A stretch of 64,000 nt of DNA from Bacteroidia bacterium (GTDB lineage: Bacteria > Bacteroidota > Bacteroidia > SpSt-205). Positions within the stretch are counted from its first letter, which is position 1, and each line of letters starts with the position of its first letter. A program made the translations under genes and the position numbers. The stretch lies in contig BPGV01000001.1 of NCBI GenBank assembly GCA_026003215.1, positions 1,304,466 through 1,368,465 on the forward strand, written 5' to 3'. Positions 17,683-25,108 of the stretch are shown here, piece after piece. Below the pieces are notes generated by a model. That model worked only from the letters and a program-made list of their open reading frames with translations, was not told the DNA's origin and did not search any database.

Positions 17683-18245
17683 TAGACAGAGAGGAGTTCG
17701 TGTTCTTTAGCGTCAGCCAATCGGTCTATTTCACCGATGTACTTATCGGTGAGCTTTTGGAGCTCGTCTTGGCCTTTGCGTACGAGGTCTTCGGGTGTGC
17801 CGTTTTTACTCAGCTTGCGCAGCTCCTCTAAGGCATCCCGGCGAATATTCCGAATAGCTACTCGGCCTTCCTCGGCCAAATCTTTTACTTGCTTAACAAA
17901 CTTTTTGCGCTGTTCTTCGGTAAGGGAAGGGAAGCTTACGCGTACCGCTTTCCCTTCTGTGGCGACAGAGAGACCTAAGCCCGCCTCGGCGATAGCTTTT
18001 TCTATGGCTTTGGCGAGATGGGGCTCGAAGGGTTGTACCAAGAGCGTACGGCTATCTTGGATGCTAAATGTAGCCACATGCTTGAGCGGGGTGGGCGAGC
18101 CATAATAATCCACTTTGAGGTGTTCTATGAGCGCTGGAGTAGCTTTGCCCGCCCGTATCTTCGCAAATAACTCATTATAGTGAGCCACTGATTTTTTCAT
18201 GTGCTCTTCTGCGCTCCCCAGGGCCGCTTGAATCTCGGGTGTCAT
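17682..18245 (-). CDS. frr: Ribosome recycling factor
   Basis: Splits post-termination ribosomes together with EF-G. The 187-residue protein has standard length and motifs: KIRAGKATPALIEHLKVDYYG, SIQDSRTLLVQPFEP, VRVSFPSLTEEQRK and VAIRNIRRDALEELRKL. The ATG at 18245 is four bases after a TAACTTTG box whose TAA is also the stop codon of queC. In many bacteria frr follows pyrH, which is not the case here. The downstream regulator overlaps by one base. Confidence 0.97.
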   Translation of the reverse strand: MTPEIQAALGSAEEHMKKSVAHYNELFAKIRAGKATPALIEHLKVDYYGSPTPLKHVATFSIQDSRTLLVQPFEPHLAKAIEKAIAEAGLGLSVATEGKAVRVSFPSLTEEQRKKFVKQVKDLAEEGRVAIRNIRRDALEELRKLSKNGTPEDLVRKGQDELQKLTDKYIGEIDRLADAKEHELLSV

Positions 18246-18249
18246 AGGG

Positions 18250-18257
18250 CAAAGTTA
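18250..18257 (-). promoter_or_regulatory. -7 box TAACTTTG for frr, overlapping the queC stop
   Basis: An exact TAnnTTTG match. Its first three bases are the queC stop codon TAA, and the frr ATG follows after four bases. Transcription of frr can therefore begin inside the queC operon. Confidence 0.65.
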
Positions 18258-18908
18258 GCCAAAAGCCTGTTCGTAGCCTGCCTTACGCAGAAGGCAAGCG
18301 GGACAGGTTCCACAGCCGTACCCCCAGGGATGCCGTTGAGTCCGGTCGCCCATGTAACATGTGTGCGTCTCCTCGGCGATAAACTCCCTGTAGCCCAAGC
18401 TGTCCGCATACTTCCAGATGCGGGCCTTGTCCCAAAAGAGCAAAGGCGCTTGTATAGAGATAGGCCTATCCAAGGCATGAGAAAGCGTTTGCTCGGCTGA
18501 CTTTATAAAGGGTTCTCGGCAGTCGGGGTAGCCACTGTAATCTACTTGGCTCACACCGAGGATGAGGGTATGTTCGTTTCGGGGATAGCCCCATATCGCT
18601 GCTGCTGCGAGGAATATCAGGTTCCGCCCCGGTACAAAAGTAGAGGGAAGGCCTGTGGGAAGGGTTTGTATAGGTTTTTCTTCGGTGAGGGCGGAGGACA
18701 CTTGTAGAGCCTCCCACAGGGAACCCAGTTCTATTACCACATGGGGTACGCGCAGCTGAGCGGCGATACGCTTGGCACAATCAAGCTCCACAGCGTGGCG
18801 CTGGCCATATACAAATGAGATAGCCCGTACCGGCTCTTTACCCTCCTGGAGGGCCCATAAAAGCGCTGTAGCCGAGTCCTGGCCTCCGCTCAGGAGTACC
18901 AGGGCCAT
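18255..18908 (-). CDS. queC: 7-cyano-7-deazaguanine synthase
   Basis: ATP-dependent enzyme converting CDG to preQ0 in queuosine synthesis. The 217-residue protein has the N-terminal PP-loop LVLLSGGQDSATAL and FVYGQRHAVELDCAKRIA. The C-terminal zinc-binding cysteines are in HTCYMGDRTQRHPWGYGCGTCPACLLR. The start is 2 bp from the E2 stop, so it is co-transcribed with E2 despite the unrelated role. No queD, queE or queF is visible. Confidence 0.95.
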   Translation of the reverse strand: MALVLLSGGQDSATALLWALQEGKEPVRAISFVYGQRHAVELDCAKRIAAQLRVPHVVIELGSLWEALQVSSALTEEKPIQTLPTGLPSTFVPGRNLIFLAAAAIWGYPRNEHTLILGVSQVDYSGYPDCREPFIKSAEQTLSHALDRPISIQAPLLFWDKARIWKYADSLGYREFIAEETHTCYMGDRTQRHPWGYGCGTCPACLLRKAGYEQAFG

Positions 18909-18910
18909 GT

Positions 18911-20272
18911 TTAGATGGGTCTATGCAGGTCCCACGCTTCTAAGAGGTCGGCCACCCGCCGCACAAAAGCCCCACCCAATGCCCCATCTATCACCCGATG
19001 GTCATATGAGTGCGAGAGAAACATCTTGTGCCGTATCGCGATCACATCTCCAGCCGGGGTCTCTACTATATCGGGCTTCTTACGGATAGCTCCAGTGGCT
19101 AAGATGGCCACCTGAGGCTGTAAAATCACCGGGGTTCCCATGACATTGCCGAAGGTGCCTACGTTAGAGAGGGTATAAGTGCCGCCACTAATCTCATCGG
19201 GCTTGAGCTGGTTTGCGCGGGCTCGGCGCGAGAGGTCATTTACGGCAGCGGCAATCCCCGCCAGATTGAGCCTGTCGGCATGACGCACCACCGGCACAAT
19301 AAGGTTATTGTTCGGAAGCGCTACCGCCACCCCGATGTGAATGTCCCGCTTGAGCAGGATTTTATCTCCCTCCACAGAGGCGTTGAGCTGGGGATATTCT
19401 CGTAGCACCTTAGCTAAAATCTCCACAAACACATGGGTGAATGTAAGCTTCTCACCATACTTACGCTCAAACTCTTCCTTGACTTTTTCTCGCCAAAGTA
19501 CGAGATGGGTTACATCTGCTTCTACGAAGCTGGTCACATGGGGCGAGACATGCTTAGAATAGACCATATTTTCTGCGATGAGCTTGCGCATGCGGTCCAT
19601 CTCCACGATATCGGCATTTTCGTGGGAAAACTTTTTCTTAGGCACGAGGATAAAGTGCTCTTGGAGGTAAGCGATAATCTCTTGGAGGGAGGTAGGCAGA
19701 GCTTCGGAGGTAAGTTGAGTGGAGGGCTGAGAAGAAACAGGGGCCTCAAGGGCAGGGGCTTTTGTCCTTTGGGCTAAGTAGGCCAGGAGATCTTGTTTCG
19801 TGACGCGTCCGCCTGCGCCAGAGCCGGGGATTTGGGCCAGTTCGGCCAGGGTGACGCCTTCTTGCTGAGCAATGGTACGCACCAGAGGAGAGTAGAAGCG
19901 GTCCCCATCGCGGGCAGGGATGCGCTGCGGCGTGGGAGAGCTACCGTTGGTAGGCACAGATGCCGACGGGGTCGGTACCGGCTGGGAAGGCGCTGGAGAG
20001 GCTTCGGCGGCTGACACCGCAGCAGGCGCAGCGACCCCCTCCGGCATAATAATCGCTAACACCGTCCCCACGGGAACCGTTTCGCCTTCCTTTACGCGAA
20101 TCTCGGTGAGGACGCCGGCGGTAGGTGCGGGTACTTCAGAATCTACCTTATCTGTGGCTATTTCCAGGACAGGCTCATCGGCTTCTACGTGGTCGCCCGG
20201 CTTTTTAAGCCAGCGAATAACACGGGCTTCGGTGACGCTCTCGCCCATCTTAGGGAGCACCAGCTCCGTCAT
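18911..20272 (-). CDS. Dihydrolipoamide acyltransferase (E2) of a 2-oxoacid dehydrogenase complex
   Basis: Core acyltransferase of a 2-oxoacid dehydrogenase complex, 453 residues. It has one N-terminal lipoyl domain (lipoylated lysine in EIATDKVDSEVPAP, ~43), an Ala/Pro/Ser linker, a peripheral-subunit binding domain at ~125-165 (SPLVRTIAQQEGVTLAELAQIPGSGAGGRVTKQDL), and the catalytic domain ending SHSYDHRVIDGALGGAF with the HxxxDG active site. A single lipoyl domain and the YTLSNVGTFG segment point to the branched-chain or 2-oxoglutarate type. It probably pairs with the fused E1 at the left edge, which is inferred. Own promoter, with queC downstream. Confidence 0.94.
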   Translation of the reverse strand: MTELVLPKMGESVTEARVIRWLKKPGDHVEADEPVLEIATDKVDSEVPAPTAGVLTEIRVKEGETVPVGTVLAIIMPEGVAAPAAVSAAEASPAPSQPVPTPSASVPTNGSSPTPQRIPARDGDRFYSPLVRTIAQQEGVTLAELAQIPGSGAGGRVTKQDLLAYLAQRTKAPALEAPVSSQPSTQLTSEALPTSLQEIIAYLQEHFILVPKKKFSHENADIVEMDRMRKLIAENMVYSKHVSPHVTSFVEADVTHLVLWREKVKEEFERKYGEKLTFTHVFVEILAKVLREYPQLNASVEGDKILLKRDIHIGVAVALPNNNLIVPVVRHADRLNLAGIAAAVNDLSRRARANQLKPDEISGGTYTLSNVGTFGNVMGTPVILQPQVAILATGAIRKKPDIVETPAGDVIAIRHKMFLSHSYDHRVIDGALGGAFVRRVADLLEAWDLHRPI

Positions 20273-20276
20273 AGCC

Positions 20277-20284
20277 CAAAGGTA
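20277..20284 (-). promoter_or_regulatory. -7 box TACCTTTG for E2
   Basis: An exact consensus, four bases before the E2 ATG at 20272, placed in the 20-bp gap after the upstream gene. Confidence 0.65.
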
Positions 20285-20292
20285 GGCAATCC

Positions 20293-22179
20293 TCAGGGCT
20301 TCTGAGCGCCCAGCCGCGCAGGCAGGGGGAGAAACACTTCCCCCTCCTTTTTGTCCGTGGGCACCAGCCTTACGCTATAAGTCCAGCGTAAGCACCGAGA
20401 GAAAACTTCTTTCCCTTCACATACATACACCTCCAAGTAAGCGGTCGTAGGCTCGCTTAGCGCTGGCAGACTATCACTGAGTAGGAACCTTTTCTCCCCT
20501 ATATAGAGGCGGGGAGGCATTTCCGTGTTGAGAAGGTAGCCTTCTGGCAGCTTGAGTTGGAGACGGAAAGGGCCCATGGGCACCTCTGTTGCCGGAAGTT
20601 CCACGGCCGAGTCGAAGAGGCTATGGGTGCGCACCCGCTGGATTTGCAGCGCCGAAGCCGGGGACAGCTCTACGGTCTGTACTTGGTCGGTACGCGGGTC
20701 ATATCGCCGCAAAAGGTGATTATTGGTATCTACGATATACAAGTAGCCCTCTACCCACAGAAGGTCATTAGGCTCGTTGAGTTGGGCTTCGCGGGCAGGT
20801 CCGTCTTTGTATCCCCGTTGCCCTGTGCCCACAAGGGTAGTTACAGTTCCCTTAGTTAGGTCCAGCACCCGTATGGCGTGGTTATAGGTATCGGCTACAT
20901 AGAGCTTGCCTTCGTGGTAGGTCAGGCCAATAGGGTGCTGAAGGAGCGCCTCGCCAAAGGTCCCATCCCGATACCCAAAATCAAATAGCCCCTTGCCTAC
21001 CAGCGTACGCACCTGGTCTTTCTCCACAAAGCGTAGGGAAGAGGTTTCGCTATCTGCAAAGTAGAGCCTACCGTCTGGGCCGAGGGCGAGGCCGGAGGGC
21101 TGAGCTAAGGCCGCTACGAGGCGCGACCCATCCATGAGGTTTTCATAGCCCGAACCCGCAAAGACCCGCAAGTGCAGCATTTCTATGTCCATTTCCCAGA
21201 GCTGGTGAAAGCCCGCCATGGCAATGTAAAGGGTACGTCCGTTGAGCGCTACATCCCAGGGAGAGTTGAGGGGCGTATGGGGGCCATGTCCCTCCCGCAG
21301 GAGGCGGCGCGCCTGCTGCCCTGTGCCTGCGAGGGTCTCTACCCGCTTTTCCCTCAGCCATACCCGCCGAATAAGGTGATTTTCAGTATCTGCCACATAT
21401 AGGGCATCTTGCTCCGGATGGTAAGCCAAACCCTGCGGACGGAAAAACTCTGCCTCGGTGAAGCTTCCATCCTTCCACCCTTCATTGCCGCTTCCTATCA
21501 CTTCTACGACCTGTCCCTCTAAGGTGATACCAATAATCCGGTTATGGTTGGAGTCGGTAAAGTACAGGTAGGGTTGCTTTTGACTAGGGCGGCGCACCAC
21601 GGTGATTTTACCCGGAAAAGCCAGAAGCCCTGTAGCGCGGCTGTGCTTTTCTAATCGCCAGGGGATAGGCGATAGGGAAATCTCGGTTTGATAGGCTTTT
21701 ATCCACTCCCGCAGGCGAGGCGCCAAAGCGTCGTAAATCCCCTCCCCCGAAGAGCGCCAGAGTACATCCCCCCTCGGACCAATCAACACGAAGGTGGGCC
21801 AAGCATGCGCATCGTACAGCTGCCACACCCGATATCCTTCATCTACCAGCACAGGATGTTCAATGTCATAACGGAGGATAGCCGAACGTATATTTTCTAT
21901 ATCGCTTTCGTTGTCAAACTTAGCCGAGTGCACGCCAATCACCAAGAGCTCTGGGAACTCCTTTTCGAGTTTTTTGAGCTCAGGGAGTACATGCATACAG
22001 TTTATGCAGCAGTAAGTCCAAAAGTCTAAAAGCACAAACCGCCCTTTCAGGTCTGTATGAAGCGAAAGGGGTCGGCTTACATTCAGCCAGCGCAAACCCG
22101 CTGGAAAGTCCGGTGCTCTGCGTCCTACCATAGGTTGGCACTTTGCCAGTAAGAAACAAAACAACGGCAAGTATCGCAT
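20293..22179 (-). CDS. Exported thioredoxin-domain plus NHL-repeat protein (NHLRC2-like)
   Basis: A 628-residue protein. A short hydrophobic N-terminus (MRYLPLFCFLLAKCQP) directs export and may be a lipoprotein signal. Residues ~35-160 form a thioredoxin-like domain with redox motif C-I-N-C preceded by DFWTYC. Residues ~165-500 carry NHL/beta-propeller repeats (GLAYHPEQDALYVADTENHLIRRV, GLALGPDGRLYFADSETSSLRFV, GLTYHEGKLYVADTYNHAIRVL, DLLWVEGYLYIVDTNNHLLRRY). This is the order of the NHLRC2 family. I start at the second methionine because it gives a compact signal peptide. It is divergent from the type IX cargo gene, with only 41 bp between starts. Confidence 0.88.
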   Translation of the reverse strand: MRYLPLFCFLLAKCQPMVGRRAPDFPAGLRWLNVSRPLSLHTDLKGRFVLLDFWTYCCINCMHVLPELKKLEKEFPELLVIGVHSAKFDNESDIENIRSAILRYDIEHPVLVDEGYRVWQLYDAHAWPTFVLIGPRGDVLWRSSGEGIYDALAPRLREWIKAYQTEISLSPIPWRLEKHSRATGLLAFPGKITVVRRPSQKQPYLYFTDSNHNRIIGITLEGQVVEVIGSGNEGWKDGSFTEAEFFRPQGLAYHPEQDALYVADTENHLIRRVWLREKRVETLAGTGQQARRLLREGHGPHTPLNSPWDVALNGRTLYIAMAGFHQLWEMDIEMLHLRVFAGSGYENLMDGSRLVAALAQPSGLALGPDGRLYFADSETSSLRFVEKDQVRTLVGKGLFDFGYRDGTFGEALLQHPIGLTYHEGKLYVADTYNHAIRVLDLTKGTVTTLVGTGQRGYKDGPAREAQLNEPNDLLWVEGYLYIVDTNNHLLRRYDPRTDQVQTVELSPASALQIQRVRTHSLFDSAVELPATEVPMGPFRLQLKLPEGYLLNTEMPPRLYIGEKRFLLSDSLPALSEPTTAYLEVYVCEGKEVFSRCLRWTYSVRLVPTDKKEGEVFLPLPARLGAQKP

Positions 22180-22186
22180 ATATGAG

Positions 22187-22194
22187 CAAAACAT
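22187..22194 (-). promoter_or_regulatory. Weak -7-like box ATGTTTTG before the thioredoxin/NHL gene
   Basis: Matches only the TTTG half of the consensus, seven bases before the chosen ATG at 22179. Placed where a promoter is expected, but weak. Confidence 0.35.
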
Positions 22195-22208
22195 TTTGTC
22201 TAAACGCT

Positions 22209-22216
22209 TACCTTTG
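22209..22216 (+). promoter_or_regulatory. -7 box TACCTTTG for the type IX cargo gene
   Basis: An exact consensus, four bases (GCTC) before the ATG at 22221. Confidence 0.65.
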
Positions 22217-22220
22217 GCTC

Positions 22221-24212
22221 ATGCGCTATCTACTTACTTGTCTGGCCATAGTAGTGGCCTGGAGCCAGCCCGCTAATGTGGGCGGAGATGGCTGCGGATA
22301 TCGGTGGTACACGCACTTAGCCGGGGTAGTGGATTCCACCCCTACTTATAGCTGGATAGACCCCACTTCGCTGACAAATCCTCAACAAGTAAGCGGCTTA
22401 GGCGACGACAACTTTGTAGGGCCGATTTCGCTACCTTTTGCCTTTGCCTACTACTGGAATACCTACACCAAAATCTATGTGGGCTCCAATGGGTATATAA
22501 CTTTTGGGCGAGGCTTCACTGTGGCTTCTGGAGCCGCCCCTTACTTTAACTCCTTCCCTAACAGCGCCTCCCCCAATGAGTGGATCGGCGTCTATGTAGC
22601 TGACCTTACTTTTACAGATGATGCCGGTAATCCCGTCCCTGGTGCTAAGCTTATCTACGGCACCGATGCTCAAGGACGGTTTGTTATCACCTGGGACAGT
22701 GTGCCCTATTGGACAGATGAAGTGCCCAGCCATTGGCGGGGACGCAATTCCTTCCAACTCATATTAGACCCATCCGACTCTTCTATCACCCTCCAATACA
22801 AATACATAGACACAGGCTATGACGGCACTTACGCCAGTGGCAACTTTAATGTAGTAGGCATGGAGAACATTACCGGTCAATCGGGTCTCAACATTGCTGC
22901 CGCATGGCCTGTGCCCTTCCAAGACTATGCTATCAAAATATGGCATCCCGGCACCTTCTCTTGTATAGCCACCGATGTACAGGCTGACTGGTCCCTCACC
23001 GAACGGGGGGAGGGTATCTTAGTCCTAAAAAATGGTGTACCTCCTGCCCTGCAAGCAGGCGTGCTCAACGCCGGCAATCAAGACATTACTACGCAGCAAG
23101 TACGCTCCATACTCCGCATCCAAGGGCCTGGTGGCAGTGCCACCACCATATACAGCGATACTGTCTTTATCCAACCGCCATTTAGCGCTGGTGCTGCTTT
23201 TATTGCCACCTATACTAAGCCCTTCAGTACAAACCAGAGTACCCCCACCAATCTTACCACAGGAAGCTACAGGGCCAATCACATAGTGACCCTTATGGGA
23301 GGCGGCGATGGATTTGCAGGCAATAACCAATACCAAGCCGAACTGGTCGTATGTGACAGCGCTACCAGTGGAACCAACCGGGGACGCTACCTCCTCCGGT
23401 ACGATGACGGGAGTTGGGACCCCAATACAGATGACCTTGGGGGTGCAAGCTTTGCCAACGGCATGACCTTTGTAGCGCCCCAAGATCTTGTAGTAGAAGC
23501 CCTCTCAGTGGATATGATTTATGAAGAGAGTGGCGCAAATAACTATCCCCTCTCGCTCTGGGTATATGCCTATGATCCGGCCAGTGGGAGCGTTGGGACC
23601 CTGCTGGACTCGGTGGGGATTGATGTGCTGGACTTCGCTAATGGGGATTCGCTCAATGCCTTCGTTGGCCAAAACAATGCTATTTTCAAGCTTCGCCGCT
23701 ATACGGTCCCCTTGACTCAGCCTATCTCCCTCAGTGCTGGACAAGGACTCGCTGTGGGCTTTTTGACCCAAGCCCCCCCATCAGCTACGAGCATAGGAAA
23801 CACTGTCGTAGGCGATGCATCGCTCCCTATCTCTCGGCGAGCCTTAGAAGGAATAGCCGGTATATGGGCCCCTTATCGGGATGCCGAAAGCGTGGATTAT
23901 GCGGTAGGATTAGTCGCTCGGCTGCCCCAAACTACTACCACCCCCACAGCCACCACACAACCGACATGGGACTTTACGCTCTTTCCTAACCCCGCCTACG
24001 AGCCCCCTATCCTACGCTTCACCTTGCCCAAGGCAGGGCCTGTGGCCCTCCGTATTGTAGATATAACAGGCCGTACCGTGTGGAAATCTATCCTCACTGT
24101 GCCCACCGGCGGCTATAAAATGTCCCTGCCGATTACGCTGCCCAGTGGCACCTACTTTGTCGGCGCCACCTACGAAAGCTTCACCAAGGGCGTGCGCTTA
24201 GTCATCCCTTGA
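22221..24212 (+). CDS. Secreted protein with type IX secretion sorting domain
   Basis: A 663-residue extracellular or surface protein. A signal peptide occupies residues ~1-16 (MRYLLTCLAIVVAWSQ). The body is beta-rich, with repeated YVGSNGYITFG, SFQLILDPSDSSITLQYKYIDTG and GDGFAGNNQYQAE segments, and no catalytic motif I can name. The C-terminal ~80 residues (FTLFPNPAYEPPILRFTLP...LRIVDITGRTVWK...LPSGTYFVGA) are a type A Por-secretion sorting domain, used to cross the outer membrane through the type IX system. A four-base-spaced promoter precedes the ATG, and a strong terminator follows, so it is a single-gene unit. The start was chosen over upstream codons on the signal peptide and promoter. 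Confidence 0.9.
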   Translation: MRYLLTCLAIVVAWSQPANVGGDGCGYRWYTHLAGVVDSTPTYSWIDPTSLTNPQQVSGLGDDNFVGPISLPFAFAYYWNTYTKIYVGSNGYITFGRGFTVASGAAPYFNSFPNSASPNEWIGVYVADLTFTDDAGNPVPGAKLIYGTDAQGRFVITWDSVPYWTDEVPSHWRGRNSFQLILDPSDSSITLQYKYIDTGYDGTYASGNFNVVGMENITGQSGLNIAAAWPVPFQDYAIKIWHPGTFSCIATDVQADWSLTERGEGILVLKNGVPPALQAGVLNAGNQDITTQQVRSILRIQGPGGSATTIYSDTVFIQPPFSAGAAFIATYTKPFSTNQSTPTNLTTGSYRANHIVTLMGGGDGFAGNNQYQAELVVCDSATSGTNRGRYLLRYDDGSWDPNTDDLGGASFANGMTFVAPQDLVVEALSVDMIYEESGANNYPLSLWVYAYDPASGSVGTLLDSVGIDVLDFANGDSLNAFVGQNNAIFKLRRYTVPLTQPISLSAGQGLAVGFLTQAPPSATSIGNTVVGDASLPISRRALEGIAGIWAPYRDAESVDYAVGLVARLPQTTTTPTATTQPTWDFTLFPNPAYEPPILRFTLPKAGPVALRIVDITGRTVWKSILTVPTGGYKMSLPITLPSGTYFVGATYESFTKGVRLVIP

Positions 24213-24235
24213 CCCTAAACCCAGCTCTCCTACTC

Positions 24236-24272
24236 GGGGGTAAGCTTTGAAGCTTACCCCCTTTTCTTTTTT
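24236..24272 (+). terminator. Intrinsic terminator after the type IX cargo gene
   Basis: The stem GGGGGTAAGCTT / AAGCTTACCCCC with a very short loop (24236-24261) is followed by TTTTCTTTTTT. It lies 24 bp after the stop at 24212. Confidence 0.88.
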
Positions 24273-24299
24273 ACCCTCTCATTATTGCAACACAAGTTG

Positions 24300-24307
24300 C
24301 ACCTTTG
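24300..24307 (+). promoter_or_regulatory. -7 box CACCTTTG for the TSUP permease
   Basis: One mismatch to TAnnTTTG, four bases before the ATG at 24312. Confidence 0.5.
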
Positions 24308-24311
24308 CGGC

Positions 24312-25067
24312 ATGGAACTGTTCACAGGTCTGTTGGTAGGCATAGTCGGTGGGCTGCTCAGTGGTCTTACCGGCGTAGGAGGGGCCATAGTGATGATTCC
24401 CCTCCTTACCTTAGGGCTGGGATTAGATCACCATACAGCGCAGGGTACCACCCTAATGGCGTTTTCTTTTCCCGTTTTAGGGCTGGCTGCCTGGCGCTAC
24501 TGGAAGGCCGGCCGGGTACTTCCTCGTCTTTCGCTTGCGTTGGCCATAGGCATGGCCATAGCCAGCTTCCTGAGTGGCCGCCTGGTCCAAAACCTCCCCA
24601 CACCTATCCTCCAAAAAGTTTTTGCCGCCTTTTTGCTAATAGCCACCTTATACCTTTTATGGCGAAACTTCTTTGCCCAGACCCGTGAGGTTGCACGCCT
24701 CCCGCGTCAACCCCTCTTTTGGTGGGGGGTTTTAGGCGGGCTTATCACAGGCGCCCTGAGTGGTCTCACCGGCTTGGGGGGCGGCATTATCATGGTGCCG
24801 TATATGGTGTATATCCTGCGCTTGGACCAACATACGGCGCAGGGAACCAGCCTCATGACTCTTTCCTTCCCAGTGCTCATCTTTGCTGCGTGGCCTTACT
24901 TCACGGCGGGGCGTGTGGCCCTCCAAATAGGAGCCGGATTAGCCATAGGCATGATAGCCGCCAGCTTTCTGACAGCAACCTTTGCGCAAAAAATTCAGTC
25001 GCGCCGCCTCGCCCAGGGCTTCTCGCTCCTGCTTTTAGCTGTGAGCCTCCTGTACTTTTTCCGCTAA
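24312..25067 (+). CDS. TSUP (TauE/SafE) family sulfite or sulfonate exporter
   Basis: A 251-residue inner-membrane permease with about eight membrane segments. The two halves are clear internal duplicates: GLLSGLTGVGGAIVMIPLLTLGLGLDHHTAQGTTLM...SFPVL in the first and GALSGLTGLGGGIIMVPYMVYILRLDQHTAQGTSLM...SFPVL in the second. This is the signature of the TauE/SafE/TSUP family, which moves sulfur-containing anions or organic acids. The actual substrate is unknown. I begin at MELFTGLLVG, four bases after the promoter box. The TonB receptor follows 41 bp later and may be co-transcribed. Confidence 0.92.
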   Translation: MELFTGLLVGIVGGLLSGLTGVGGAIVMIPLLTLGLGLDHHTAQGTTLMAFSFPVLGLAAWRYWKAGRVLPRLSLALAIGMAIASFLSGRLVQNLPTPILQKVFAAFLLIATLYLLWRNFFAQTREVARLPRQPLFWWGVLGGLITGALSGLTGLGGGIIMVPYMVYILRLDQHTAQGTSLMTLSFPVLIFAAWPYFTAGRVALQIGAGLAIGMIAASFLTATFAQKIQSRRLAQGFSLLLLAVSLLYFFR

Positions 25068-25108
25068 GCCTCTGGCGGGGGTTCAGCGCCTTTCGCCGAG
25101 AGCATCCG

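Noticed and set aside
24719-25108. Upstream extension of the TonB receptor frame through the permease gene
   Set aside because: The translation there is a compositional shadow of the permease frame, with no signal peptide or homology. The export signal begins at about 25109.
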